A stretch of DNA of 64,000 nucleotides from the NCBI GenBank assembly GCA_025345505.1, contig JANVCC010009942.1, forward strand, positions 1,334,987 through 1,398,986, read 5' to 3'. The notes beneath the pieces were generated by a model that saw nothing but the letters and a program-made list of their open reading frames with translations, did not search any database and had not been told where the DNA came from. The position numbers were made by a program, and so were the translations under genes. The DNA is from Todiramphus chloris collaris. Lineage: Eukaryota; Chordata; Aves; Coraciiformes; Alcedinidae. The stretch's first letter is position 1; every line of letters begins with the position of its first letter. Shown here piece by piece: positions 23,746-37,325 of this stretch.

Positions 23746-26700
23746 AGGTACTAGAGCACCTGAGAATGGTGCAGAAGTGGAAAGAAGACAAAGTTAGAGG
23801 TGGTTGTCAAGAGGGAGTGATGTACCATGGTTTAATTTCCTGAAGCAAGTCACAGAATACTGCGGGTTATTACATGAGTGAGGAGAATTCTAATTCTAGA
23901 TAAGGCAGAAAATAAGAACCTTGAATGATAACATGATTCTTATTTGGAAAGAGGTTAATGCATGAATTGAGGAGCATAGCAGTCAAGAAGAAAATAAGGA
24001 TAAAAGAAGTAGATGATGGGAAGTCTTACTAAAATGTTATTTAAGTTCTCAGTATCATTTTAATACCTGCCAATTGCCACATTCTCCAAGATCTGATACG
24101 ATATTTGTGGATTTGCCAAGTGTGGAGTAGTGCTTATCAGAGAAATGGCACAAATCCTCTGATAGATTAAACACTCTTTCAGACAAATGTATAGAAAACA
24201 CATGCTATTCTAAGTATTTCAAGGAAACTGCAGGCTGCTGTGTTTACTCTGTATATTTCATCTAACTAAATTTTCAAGAATATCCAGATGGAACAATGGT
24301 ACCTAAAATGGCATTAAAAGACCAAATCAGGTCAACTTTCAAAATAATAATTTGACAGACATAGCTTTAGAAGTATATTTTCAGAAGGAGAATAGAATAA
24401 AGTAAGAACAGTTTGTGGTATACCCAAACTTAGGTATGGTATGTTTATCACCATCAAGAGAACACTTGCTGTCCTTGAAGTTTTAAAGCACTTCTATTCT
24501 TGAGAATTTCCTAATAAAAACTGGTTTTCTATTACCAGCTAATTTTCACCTTGCAATTCAGTGAAGTGTGTTGCACTTAGTAATTTCTTTTATTATATTT
24601 TTTTAAGTGTTTGGAATTATTGTCACAAAACAACAAAAAATAAAGTACTGCTTAGTTGCTGGTTTACTCTACGAGCTACTGGATTTTTTTTCTCTTTAAC
24701 ACTGATAAGAGAAAAATAGGTTTATGAAAATAAAACAAGTAGATGCAACAGCTATGTATTATACTATGACCAGGGTCCATTCTAAGAAAACATAGGAAAA
24801 CTTTGCAATCCATGCACAAGGACTTCAGTAGTGTTTTATGCAAATGTCAGAAAAAAACAGTCCTACACTTTCAAAATAATTTGCTAATTGGAATACAGAC
24901 CCATAACAGAACTTCTAAGGATCCAAACTTAAAACAATAGTACAACATATTTCTGAAGAATTAATTGAAAATAGAAATTCTCAAAATTCTTTCAAGGTTC
25001 CAAAATTCTTTATACAATTTGTGTGGCTACAGCAATTGAATTAAGGATACTTTCAGATGACAGTTTGTTTATGGAATAAATATTACAACGTGAACACTGT
25101 TGGGAGCCATCCATCTTTGTCCTGTAAATAATACTGTAAATGTTCTGCTAAAGACCTTCACCATAAAAATACTCATTGCCATACACTCACACAAGAAAAG
25201 AAAACAAAGTGAGGGAAGCGGTCACCTCAAGAGCAGTGTACTCAGCATTTGTTTGTAAATGAAATCACTATGTCAACACTGTATAGGATATCCTGGAGAT
25301 CTCCTTCTAACCAGATTAGATGCTCATTAACTTAAAGAAGAAGATTAAGAAAAACTGCTTCTATAATCAAGAGCTTCCCTTAGAAAGGACTGCCAAAACA
25401 ATCCTATTTGACTAAAGAAAGCTATCAACATTTGAAAATAAAGTGACTTCACTATACCAAGGCTTGGAAAAAGGGCCTCAGACAGTGTGACATGCTAGAA
25501 TATCTAGCAGATACTTCATAAATACAAAAGCAGCATTTCTTTAAAAAGATTGTAATCATTGTGGCAAGAAGCCTGGCTTGCCAGGAAAAGATAGGCAGAT
25601 GTATCATTCCCCACACATAAGTGATAACATAGAAGTGCATGACTTCATATGACAAATAAGAATAAACAGTATAGCAGTAACTGTTATTTCTAAACAAATG
25701 TGTAAGAAAACATTCCTGGGGTAAGATTAAGGGAAATGAATGTACATTTACACAAGTACATGCAAGAACAGACAGAAGCATTAAGCAGCCTTCCTGCCAC
25801 TTCAACACGTAAAGATAGGTTAACTATTAATTAATTGAAATTGAAAGACATGACCCACATGAGCAGAAAACAATTATAAGCATAAATTAGTTTGCAAAGC
25901 AGTCCCAAGGAGAGGGCAGTGGAGAGGACAAGGCACAGAATGAACCAAACCAAGCCCTACCTCCCCAAAGAGTATTTAATATGGGTATAAGCTTGATTAA
26001 AAAGTAGATTTCTTAGGGCTGGACCTGTGACAGATACTCTAAGAGCTTTTAGAATGTTGATTAGCTTAATGATGAGAGCATAATTTTGATGGCATCAGTG
26101 AATGCATGGTGGTTTTGTAAAAATCAGATTATGAAGTATCACAAATACTTGTCAAAACATGTATCAGCATTCCAGATACCCAAACTTCACAGTTTATTTC
26201 TGAAGATAGCAGAAGCAGTAGCTCTTACCAAACTAGACTTAACCCTGACCCTCCAAGTATGGGTTAAGATAGAGTATAATGTACAAATAAACACATTTCT
26301 GAGATGACACATGCACAGAAAGTTTACTTAATAAGGAATCTAGAGCATCTGTTATATTGCAAGTAATCTGTTACTTTGACTATGCATTAAAATCTGTGAG
26401 AAATTCAAATAAATAGTTATAAAATCAAGAAAGGTTAGAAAATTTTTAAAAAATTACAAATGTAGGTGTAGAAGTTTGCAATAAGGCTACATAAACTAAT
26501 TCATTGTCTGGAGATGAGCTGCTGCTTGGTGGCAAAAAAAATAAGTACATTAAAAGACAAATAGCTAATGAAAAAGCTTTAATATAAAAAATGCTTCAGA
26601 GTTTGTAGATTTCTCTGAAGACTGTTGAGCTTATGAATGGTTCAGTTAAAGCTTGTTATTGTAAATTGTTTTTTAAAACTTTCAAGTTACTAAAATTTTG

Positions 26701-28559
26701 AATAGATATCAAAAATATACCTTTTAAGAAACCCACTCATACAATTCACTTAGACACACTCCTGTATCTTTTCTATCAGTGTTAAGGTGGTCACTTCACA
26801 TATTTGTAAGAACTGGAATTTAAACAACACAAAGGATTTCCATCTACAGTGTTATTAAGAATTGACATAAGTATTCTCAGTCAGGTGATAAGGTTCTTTG
26901 AAAGAGTTTGGGGGAAAAAAGTTCCTTCCTTGCATGGAAAAGCTTGGGATTGCAGTACTATGAAGGTGTCACACTTTTTCCTTTATGGTTTCCTAGAAAG
27001 TATGATTTTCATAAATCTTTCTGAAATCAACAGTAGGTATTTGTGTATTTGCCAATTCCATAGTGTATCTCTATCCATGTTAGCAAGTATGACTTAAATG
27101 GTTTCAGGGACCCTTTTGTGGATATAAATGGAAATTTAATTCTATCCTGTAGAATTCTACCCTGCAGTCTTAAATACCATTATTTTCTTCTGAATGTACA
27201 GAAAAAAAAACTCCAACAAAATTAATTTTGGTTGCATATGGCTTATAACTTTTTTTTGTACAGCAATTTTATTCATCCTAGTATTTGCACAAAGATTTGG
27301 AGTTTTCCTTTAACTTTTGCAAGGAAAAAACTATGAAATAGAAAATAGAGCGCAATGTACACTAGGAAAAGGTAATATATTAATAATGCCTTAAAAGAAA
27401 ATGGTAACAATGTTAATTCTTCTTTTTGGTGCATATAACTAGAAACACCCCAAATAATTTATTGAAGTACATACATACATATGTAATTACACAGGAATAA
27501 AATTAATTATGAAAGTGAAATATGGCTGCTCTCAGATGCTCCAAAGTACTACAACAGAATTTAAATGAGTGTCATATTGTAATATACTACATAACGGAAA
27601 CTAATATATTTATGACAGAAAGCAAGCATAATTAGCAGATCTTTAAGACTGCCCAAAACTAATACAATTGAGAAGTTTTGTGTCTGAGCCTATGCTTACT
27701 GACTTTAAATAGAGACAAGAACAATCTCTAGAGGTATGACACTCAATGAAAAGATTATCAGTCCTCTGTCGCCCTCTACAGGAAAAATCCTAAACGAGCA
27801 GCAGTTCTTACCTAATACAGAATTATACATATCTGTGCCACCACTTCATCACTATTTAAGGGACACCTGTTTTCAGAGAAGTTAATGTTTCAAACGTTCT
27901 TACTGGATATAACTCTAATGAAAATGTCCATTTTCTTCATTTATAAAGCTGAGAACAAGAAAAGTTGCCAGATATTTATAGAATATGTTAAGCATTACTT
28001 TAACATCCCTGGACTCAAACCAAACCAAAGTTAACATAACAACAAATTATGTCAAACATTTGAGTTGCAGCTGCAGAATCCAAAATTCTAAGCTGAATTT
28101 TAAACTATCCTGTCTGTGCTGAGATAGGATATACTGATTTTAATGTTAAAAGAACACACATAAGAGCTCGCTAAAAACAATGACTCAGCATTTTAATGTA
28201 AAACATGATATCCATTAACTGAAAGAGATAATACAAAAGCCATGAAGCAGCTTCATATTTTTTAAGTTTTATAATTCTGATGTTTGTTGCCAGTTTTCAC
28301 AATGCTTGTTTTTATTACTACATTTGAGATAATTAGATAATGTTCTAAGATTAATATTAAGAATAAAATACTGAGTCTGTTTATATCTTGACTCTAAAGC
28401 CAAAGTCAAAAATAATACCTAAAAGAAAAAAGAGAAAAAATCTTCCTGAGGTTATATTATTTTCAGTGACTACAGTAATAAGCAATAATTTAATTTTCTG
28501 TAGCAAGAAGATTTATCTTCCCGTGTTTTATTATCCCTATTACTTGGAAAGAAAACTTT
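23746..28559. other. AT-rich intronic sequence, no gene seen
   Basis: Nearly 5 kb with no interspersed repeat or coding signal that I can name. Frames such as 25452-25808 (minus) and 26086-26307 (plus) lack domains, and their flanks are not exon-like. Confidence 0.5.
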
Positions 28560-28910
28560 ATACAAGTGTCAAGCACTTGGAGCTCACAGGGCCCTACACA
28601 TATTAATGGGCCGTGGGTCCACTCTGCCAGAGCCCCACATAATTGCACAGAGATGCGTTCTGGCCACGTCCAGCCCTGCTCTTTGCTGTCCCAGTTTGCT
28701 CCAATTTCTGTTGTAGGATTCCAGCCCCATCTCCTGCTCCTCCTGTCTGGACTCCCTGGACCTAATTTGTTCCCTCGACTCATCTGGGGCTGCTGGCTGC
28801 TGTCCCCCTCCCCAGCCCTGCTTGGGTGCTGTGGAACTGTGCCCTGCCTGCGCTGAGGGAATCATAGGCTCCCATAATAATGTGAACAGCCCCACTATCA
28901 CTGCTTCCTG
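28560..28910. repeat. GC-rich segment of unknown origin
   Basis: A ~350-base block, clearly richer in G and C than its surroundings, with overlapping open frames on both strands caused by composition. It has no CR1 tail and no clear LTR ends. Possibly an old LTR or other mobile-element remnant; not identified. Confidence 0.35.
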
Positions 28911-31900
28911 GTGCAGTCATACCACTAATTGTATCTAACTCAGAGAAAAGTATTTATTATGATATATAGTCAAAAGGGAATATTTAAATGGTCTGTCTTG
29001 ACAGAATGGTCAGTCAAAAAGCAGTGCAATGAAAACAGTACAAATTCATGCCTTCTGTTACTTTTGAGGGCACAAAATTGAAATTGTGGTGTACACAGGA
29101 TGATGAGATGTAGAAAAGTAATGAAAAAAAAATCAACCATCCATACTTAATTTACCTTCACATAGTTACTCAGTGTATCTTTCCACTTAAAAAATTATTC
29201 CAGGAAGAAAAAAAAACTCCCTCTCTGATAATCAAGACTCATGTAGATATTTGGTGCAATGAAAAGAGGATTAATGGTGTCAACAGATTTGTGATACATA
29301 TGAGTAAAAATGCTGATGTTGAAATAGAGTGTATAAGAAGAAAATATAATTGTTCAGCCAAAACATCAGGGCACATAAATTCTTCTGTGAACAGTGAGGC
29401 TTTGGCCTTCTGTTCCTTTAGTGGCACCAGTCAGCACTACTGGAGAAGAAACTCGTATCTCCTATGGAGATGTTTTAATTTGTTTTTTTCTTTTTAATAT
29501 GGTCATATGGAAAGTCATTTTTTTGACTTTTTGAGAGATTTGCAGCATCCAAGACAGCAGACCTGATAACTAGTGTCACCTCAACCAGTGACAGATGTCC
29601 AGAAACAAGTGTGATGAATCTAAGAAGAGTGCTAAACACCAGAAAATAAGAACCATACTAGGTCAGATCAAAGGTACAGGGTTTGGAGTGGAAGAAGCAA
29701 CACAGAAATTATAAGTGGCAGGTTTAGCTTGGTATCTCAAGAGTGGGAGGCAAGAAAACCCTGTATTTAATGAACAAAAAGAAACCCTAGAAGTGAGTAA
29801 AATTACACAGAGAGTTGTAAGGTAATCCCAAATTACAGGAAAGTGAAGCAAATGTAATTAATTAAAGTACATCTCTAACATGACTAGTGATTCTTCATCC
29901 CAATAAAACCGTATCTGCTTGTAATCACCGGTCAGTAAAAAAATGTTTGGTCAGGCTTTTCCATCTGAAGGGCCAAAACTTGTACGTTTCAGAGTTATAC
30001 ATGTTGTGCTCTGTCATACTGGCTGTACTGGGAGGCATAGAATGTGTTCAGCCCTCAGTTTTTTTCTTCACTGGAGTCTAATGAGGTCATAAAACAGGTT
30101 TTTTTAATTGATGAAATGGAAAGCACCAAGTCTGTAATTTCTAGTATGTAAGGTCATAAAATGACTGAAGGATGGGGGGAAAGACATACCAGCTATGGGA
30201 GAGGCAAAGTGGCAGGCAACATCTCATCTCGCTTTACAGTAACCCTTGAAAGCAGATACTCTCTTGTACTCTGTCACCATTCAAATACAGTTTGAACATT
30301 CTTTATTAGTGAAATTACTAATAGTTTTTTCACAATAATAAAAAGTTTCTTTCTTTGTTCAGACACATTTAGTCTTGAGCACTCACAAATCTGACTTTCT
30401 ATTTTCCCCTGTACCTCCAGACAGTTAAAAGACATAATAACATGCAAGAGAGGAAAGCTGGTGGAAAAGAATTTCTGAAAGGGAAAGTGTGCATAGACTT
30501 GAGGATGAGCAATTTGAGTTTTGACTTCATGTGAAGTGGAAAAAAGAGAGTGAGCAATTGGATTCAACAGTACATTTGGGAACAAAAAGAAAAACCTCAG
30601 TTGAACAATAGGAATGGACTCGTTTAACAACAGTATTCCACATATTGTAGCAAAGGGAAAAAGGGAAAAACTTTGCTTGTGGGATCAGAAAGTGAGGGTA
30701 AGAAATTTAGAGATATGCTTTAAAGGAAGTGAAGAATTTTAAGTTCAGTTTTGACAAAAAAAACTTATGACAATACTGCAAGCCTGAAAGACTAGAAATG
30801 CTGAAGTAACAGGGGAGAAAGAAAGAGTGAAAGTTTATGCAGAGTTTTGGAAACCCACAATGAATTGATGAAAATTTATAGTGATGACTTCCCAACACTG
30901 GTTATTGCAAATCCCATTTCTTAACAAAGGTGCTGTTTTTCAGTCTTCAATTATGACTGGACAAGTAGATTTAACAGTTAATCTGGATCTGAATATATAT
31001 GAAATAGTTATTTCAAGGGAGAAAACATTACTGCCTCTGCTTGCATAAAACATATTTGTTGGGCTAAAAAATAACAATAATTAAATAATTATTGAGGGAA
31101 CACAGATGTTTTTATGTATTTCTAATGACAATGTTACAGTGTTTTTAAAACACCACTTGAAGATAAATCTTTCTAAAAACCTGTTTTCCAATAATTGCCA
31201 TCCTAGAGAGCACTGCACAGCAGGAGAGATCTGACCTCTGAAAACATTTATGAAGAATGGCTTGAAAATACAGAAATATAATGTTAAAGTCTCTTGAACG
31301 CACTTCATACAACACTGACTCAGATTCTTAGGTGCTTCCTGTCTTCAACTGTAGTAAGTATGGTAACACAAATCTCATTATCCTGTTGTAAACGGACAGG
31401 ATATTCAGTTAGTTTTGTCTCAGACTAAAACTAAGAAAATCCCATTTCCTGCTTCTATTAATGGGGCCATAATACAGTAAAAATTCTATCCTAACCCTTA
31501 TCAAAAAGGTCCAAAGTTTTCATAAAGAGACAATAGGTCAATAGAATAAATTCTTTTTTTTTGCATACCACAAAGACTGCCTTTCACAAATATATTTTAA
31601 TTTTTTTTAATAAAACCTGGATCATTCAAAGGATTTCTAAATACATCTATCAAGGTTGTCTTTACTGGATCTGAAAATCTGTGCAAAGATAAGGAAATTG
31701 CCTTTACAGTGTTAGAAAGTGTCTTAAGAAATCATTTTATTTCTACCAATGAAAGACCCTTTAAAGTTCTCACTAAAAAAAAATAAGAGGCAAACAAAAA
31801 AAAACCCACACCAAATCGCTATCATTAAAACATCTATGAAACTGATACAGGGAAGTCATTCTCCTTATCTTTCACAGTGTAATTTCTGTATTTTCTCCAT

Positions 31901-32447
31901 CAGTAATTATGTAAGTAAGCCATACCTGATGTGTCTTTTTCTTTACCAGCACCAGGAAATAAAATTAGACCTTTTTTTTTTTTTTGGGACACCAGTGTAA
32001 AATCATGCATCTCTGACACTCTGTATTACAATTTCGTTTTAAAACATCCCTTTTTATTGTAAGAAGATTACCCAAATACATACTTCCACACCAATAGAAA
32101 AAAATTATAAAACCGGAGCAATGTCATGGATATGGAAGTACGTATGAAAAAAAATTGTGGTCTGATGTTCTGCAGCCAAAATATGCAAGTTATAGAACTG
32201 AAAAGCAGTGCTGAATATAAAATAAATGAGAGCATTTCTTTTGCTAGTTCATGGAGTCCTGTAAACTGTCTTTCATTTTTCTTGAAACTCTACAGATTGT
32301 GACCACATGTATAAAATGAAAACAGCATACCTCATCTTCACTTATAATCCCATGCTGTATTAATGAAGCAAGAAAAAAATCAGAGATGTTATCTATTGCA
32401 TTTTCCTCAACCCTCCTACGTCATACTTTTTATACTAGGTCTAGGTT

Positions 32448-32506
32448 AAAAACAAAACAAAACAAAACAAAACAAAACAGAACAAAAGAAAACAAAACAA
32501 AACAAA
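32448..32506 (+). repeat. (AAAAC)n microsatellite
   Basis: About twelve pentamer units of AAAAC type with a few changes (AACAG, AAAAG). Likely length-polymorphic. Confidence 0.9.
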
Positions 32507-33208
32507 TCCCAAAAACATGCAATAGCAGCATTTCCTTCTGTTAAACAGTAGAGGGAGCCCTCTTCCTTAAAAAAGATCAGGTTTATGGCTTGACAAACTT
32601 CAATACAGTATCTTTCATCTTACTAGCTAAATAGAAAACGAAAATAAAAAAGCAATTACAAGTGTATTATGGAAGAGAGTTGCTGTGCATTGAAAATAAA
32701 CAATGTTATTTTAAGTCCTAATTTGAAAAATGAGAGAGTTCAGATTTATTTTGAAAAGCCATCCTAATTTAACCTAAATTGATTTTATAAAATCAGGTGC
32801 AGAAAGACAGAACAATAAAAAGGAGGAAAGGCTATTACAGCACACAGCTACCACCTTCTACCCAGAATAAGAGGTGTGAGCTTCGAATCAACAGAAGAAC
32901 ATAGAAACAGAAAATGTATATAATTGTATATAAATAGAATTTATATCTGTGTTGGATGGCAATAAAAAGAGGCATGCATGACTTGAAAGACAAAGGAATA
33001 TGCTAAAACGGGGGGAAATGCTTACTAAAAATTTTTCTGATTATTTATTTTATTTCTACTTCCTAAAGCTAACTTTAAAAAAAAACAAAACCAAACCAAC
33101 AAAAAGGCTCAGCACCAGCTGCAGATTTGGAATATATTTGGAACGTGGTTTACAACAGACTCAAATTCCTTCTTATCACTAACAACAGTGAACAACAGGG
33201 ACCTGTTT

Positions 33209-33240
33209 TGTTCTTTTTTTTTTTTTCTTCTTTTTTTTTT
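33209..33240 (+). repeat. T-rich low-complexity tract
   Basis: Two runs of T separated by CTTC. Confidence 0.8.
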
Positions 33241-33467
33241 AGTAATCAAATGCATTTTAAAAAATTTTAAAAATATGGAATACTGCCTTGGAGTTACAAT
33301 AATTGCATTACACAGCAAAAGCTCAGCAAAATCATAGGAGGTCTTTTAATTGCATATAGTCACCCTAATATTTGCCTATTTTTGCTAAGTTAATCAAGTC
33401 CCTTTGTCATCAAAATTTTCAACAAGAATTACAATGGCATCTATCTTATAATAATGAGGTGGGTTCG

Positions 33468-33502
33468 TTTTTTTGTTTTTTTTTTTTTTTGGGGGGGGGG
33501 GG
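33468..33502 (+). repeat. Poly-T / poly-G tract
   Basis: A T run of over 20 bases with one G, immediately followed by 12 G. Prone to slippage and sequencing error. Confidence 0.9.
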
Positions 33503-34029
33503 AGAGAAGATTCTTACAAAGAATATTTAACAATACTAATTTCAGAGGAGTGCCTCAGAAACTCCAATGAAGTATCACAACCAGCTTACAACAAACAGTG
33601 GTGAAGTATATTAAAAATACGTTCAAAAAAGGCCTTCAATATAATATGAAGCAACTTTTTGTCTTAGGATAACCCCTTAATGAGTGCTATCACTTGTGAA
33701 AGATCAAAATTAAAATGTGAGAGACAGATTTTATGCACATAAAGAACTATTGTACCTCACAATGCATTTTAAAAAATATTCTTGTAAATTTGTTCATTTT
33801 GATTTTATAGTACACAACAACCTCTTTCTGAAACACTGTTTAAAGCTATACTACTGTAGCAGTTATGATGCTGCATTCCCAAATCATTCAGAGCAGTTAA
33901 TTTTCAGAACTGAAACCAAATAAATTACACCGATATTTGTGATTTAGGCACAGGACTAGAGATTAATTAATCAGTTATCCACACAAACTATACAAACTGC
34001 AAAATTAATTTTGCAAACCAAGCTTCATA

Positions 34030-34051
34030 AATATATATATATATATATATA
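34030..34051 (+). repeat. (AT)n microsatellite
   Basis: Eleven uninterrupted AT units. Confidence 0.9.
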
Positions 34052-34384
34052 GGTGGTTAAGACATCAAAAGGAGGCTTGGAAAAGATTTGTTCACATCAC
34101 CACAAACTCAGAATATGAAACATCAACAAGATCTTATGGAAGCAATTAATTTTGCATATGTGCATCTATTAGACATTTCTTATAGAATGTAACGAACATT
34201 CTTACAGACATGAAAAAAAAAACTCAAACATGAAAAATTCAAGCAACCTCATTGCTTTGGAAGTGTAAAATATATTTGTTGGCTGTAGGCTTGCCGCAAG
34301 AGCTAAAACAAATGAATTGCAGAAAAAAGTAGGAGGCGATATTCAACAGCTATATGCCAGATTGATTGCATTAAAACAATATTT

Positions 34385-34399
34385 AAAAAAAAAAAAAAG
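34385..34399 (+). repeat. Poly-A tract
   Basis: Uninterrupted A run in AT-rich sequence; no retroelement recognised immediately upstream. Confidence 0.7.
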
Positions 34400-34907
34400 A
34401 AACAACAACCAGGGAAGTGGCCTTTTATATAAGATAGAAGATTTTATAAGATAGAAGTCAACTATTAACGAGAATACTGTCTGTAACAGACACTCAGAAT
34501 AAAATATTCAAAACTATGGCCTTGCGGGAACCTGGAATCTTCTGTGTGTTAATTAGTTGCAGACAATTCTTCCCTGAAAGCAAGTACTGGTACAATACAT
34601 AAAACTCAGATGCTCAGAATGGTACTCCACTACATATTAAGCTGATCATACTCTGAATTTGGGTCTCCTCACTCCTCAAGTCATGTATTCTTACCTTTTC
34701 CTTTGAATCAGCCCTATCACTTGTATGTTAAATCAGGTGAGAAAGCGGAGTCTGTTGCAATTATTCCCACTAAAACCTCCATAGAATCTCAATTAGTGCA
34801 CAGGTGTACTAATTACATATATTAGTTTATTCTACAGCATTTTGAGTAAAGGAGGCAGTTGGAAGGTAGATTTATTAAAGCTGCTCTGTAATGACAATGA
34901 CAATGTA

Positions 34908-37241
34908 ATGCTCTGGAAATATAACACAGCAGATAGGAAACAGTCCAGGAGGTTCCTGGACTGTGTGGAAGATAACTTCCTGACTCAGCTGGTAAGTGAG
35001 CCCATCAGGGGAGGTGCCTTGCTAGACTTGTTGTTCACAAACAGAGAGGGACTAGTGGGTAATGTGGTGGTTGGAGGCTGTCTTGGGCTTAGTGACCATG
35101 AAATGATAGAGTTTTCAATTCTTGCCCAAGTAATGAGGGGGAGCAGCAAGACTATTACCATGGACTTCTGAAGGGCAGACTTCAACCTGTTTAGGACACT
35201 GGTTGAGAAAGTCCCTTGGAGTACAGTCCTAGAGGGCAAGGGGGTCCAGGAAGGCTGGACTGTTTTTAAAAAGGAACTCTTAAAGGCCCAGGAGCAGGCT
35301 GTCCCCATGTGTCGTAAGACAAACAGGCGGGGAAAATGACCGGCCGGGCTAAATGGGGAGCTTCTGGCGGACCTTAGGAGGAAGAGGAGACTCTACCACC
35401 TTTGGAAGAAGGGACAGGCTACTCAAGAAGAGTACAGGGATTTAGGTAGGTTGTGTAGAAAGAATATTAGGCGGGCAAAAGCTCAACTAGAACTCAGCTT
35501 GGCCACCGCTGCAAGAGACAACAGTTTTTACAAATATATTAATAACAAAAAAAGAACTAGGGAAAATCTCCATCCCTTACTGGATGCAAGGGGGAACACT
35601 GTTATCAAGGATGAGGAAAAGGCTGAGGTACTTAATGCCTTCTTTGCCTCAGTCTTTAATAGTCAGTCTGCTTATCCTCATGGCATTCAATCCCCTGAGC
35701 AGGAAGATAGGGATGGAGACCATAACAGTCCCCTTATAATCCAGGAAGTGGTAGTTAAAGATCTTCTAAGCCAACTGGAAACCCACAAGTCTATGGGGCT
35801 AGATGGGATCCACCTGAGAGTGCTGAGGGAATTGGCAGTGGAACTTACCAAGCCTCTCTCCATCATTTATCAGCGATCCTGGTCAACTGGGGAGGTCCCA
35901 GATGACTGGAGACTTGCCAATGTGACACCCATCTATAAGAAGGGCAGGAAGGATGATCCAGGGAACTACAGGCCTGTCAGCCTGACCTCAGTCCCGGGAA
36001 AGATTATGGAACAGTTCATTTTGAGGGTGATCACACAGCAAGTGCAGGACAATGGGGGGATCAGGCCCAGCCAACATGGGTTCAGGAAAGGCAAGTCCTG
36101 TTTAACCAACCTGATCTCCTTCTATGACCAGGTGACCCGCCTAGTGGATGAGGGCAAGGCGGTGGATGTTGTCTACCTGGACTTCAGGAAGGCATTTGAC
36201 ACCGTTTCCCACAGCATTCTGCTGGAGAAGCTGGCAGGTCATGGCATAGACAGGAGGACTCTTCGCTGGGTTAGAAACTGGCTGGATGGCCGAGCCCAGA
36301 GGGTGGTGGTGAACGGAGTAAAACCCAGTTGGCAACCAGTCACAAGCGGTGTCCCTCAGGGCTCAGTTTTGGGACCAGTCTTGTTTAATATATTCATCAA
36401 TGACCTGGACGAGGGAATTGAATGTACCCTCAGTAAATTTGCAGATGACACAAAATTAAGCACAAATTTTGATCTGCTTGAGGGTAGGAAGGCTCTGCAG
36501 TGGGATCTGGACAGGCTGGAGAGATGGGCTGAGCTCAATTGTATTGAGTTTAACAAAGCCAAGTGCCGGGTCATGCACTTCGGTCACAACAACCCCCAGC
36601 AATGCTACAGGCTTGGGGAGGAGTGGCTGGAGAGCTGGCTGGCAGAAAAGGACCTGGGGGTGTTGGTCAATAGACGGCTGAACATGAGCCAGCAGTGTGC
36701 CCAGGTGGCCAAGTAGGCCAATGGCATCCTGGCCTGTATCAGAAACGGTGTGGCCAGTAGGACTAGGGAGGTGATTGTACCCCTATACTCGGCACTTGTG
36801 AGACCACACCTTGAGTATTGTGTCCAGTTTTCATCACCACAGTACAGGAGGGACATTGAGGTGCTGGAGCGAGTGCAGAGGAGGGCAACAAAGCTGGTGA
36901 AAGGGCTGGAAAGCATGCCCTATGAGGAGCAGCTGAGGGAACTGGGTTTGTTTAGTCTGGAGAAGAGGAGGCTGAGAGGAGACCTTACCGCCCTCTACAA
37001 TTACCTAAAAGGAGGTTGTAGAAAGGCTGGTGTTGGTCTCTTCTCTCAAATTAGTAATGATAGGACGAGGGGGAATGGGCTCAAGTTGCATCAGGGGAGG
37101 TTTAGATTAGATATTAGGAGGAAATTCTTCACTGAGAGGGTAGTTAGGCACTGGAACAGGCTGCTCAGGGAGGTGGTGGAGTCACCATCCCTTGAGGTGT
37201 TTAAAGAACGATCAGATGTGGAGCTTGAGAATATGGTGTAG
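34908..37241 (+). pseudogene. CR1 ORF2 (endonuclease C-terminus and reverse transcriptase), three nonsense codons
   Basis: ORF2 of CR1 nicks the target and reverse-transcribes the element RNA. This copy lacks most of the endonuclease through 5' truncation. In a single frame it has stops only at 35169-35171 (TGA), 35337-35339 (TGA) and 36714-36716 (TAG). The first two are where CGA Arg codons would fit, so they look like CpG-to-TpG decay. The open block between them covers finger, palm and catalytic FADD motifs over about 420 residues. The C-terminal block follows after the TAG and ends ELENMV. It cannot make full-length protein. Confidence 0.85.
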
Positions 37242-37325
37242 TGGTTGAGAAATGCTAGGACAAAGGTTGGACTTGATGACCCTGGAGGTCCTTTCCAACC
37301 ACAATGATTCTATGATTCTATGATT
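34908..37325 (+). mobile_element. Best-preserved CR1 LINE copy (endonuclease end through 3' UTR)
   Basis: A 5'-truncated CR1 starting within the endonuclease domain (WKYNTADRKQSRRFLD) and ending at a canonical tail with repeated ATGATTCT units. One reading frame runs from the start to TAG at 37239-37241 without any frameshift. The RT motifs are intact, including [13 protein letters not shown] (about 36175-36215) and FADD (36438-36449). This is the youngest-looking CR1 in the window. Confidence 0.93.

Larger units (their letters stand above)
28911..34907. other. AT-rich intronic sequence with simple repeats, no gene seen
   Basis: About 6 kb free of recognisable retroelements. Simple repeats are listed separately. 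Open frames at 30274-30630 (minus) and others have no family signature. Confidence 0.5.

Noticed and set aside
25452..25808. 118-codon minus-strand frame
   Set aside because: Random-looking composition and no domain.
28490..28901. Several 95-105 codon frames in the GC-rich block
   Set aside because: Present on both strands at once and explained by the base composition of a probable repeat.
30274..30630. 118-codon minus-strand frame
   Set aside because: Hydrophobic/Phe-rich translation typical of AT-rich non-coding DNA; no motif.
32448..34051. Cluster of short periodic repeats considered as a CRISPR-like array
   Set aside because: Simple microsatellites without unique spacers, in vertebrate intron sequence.
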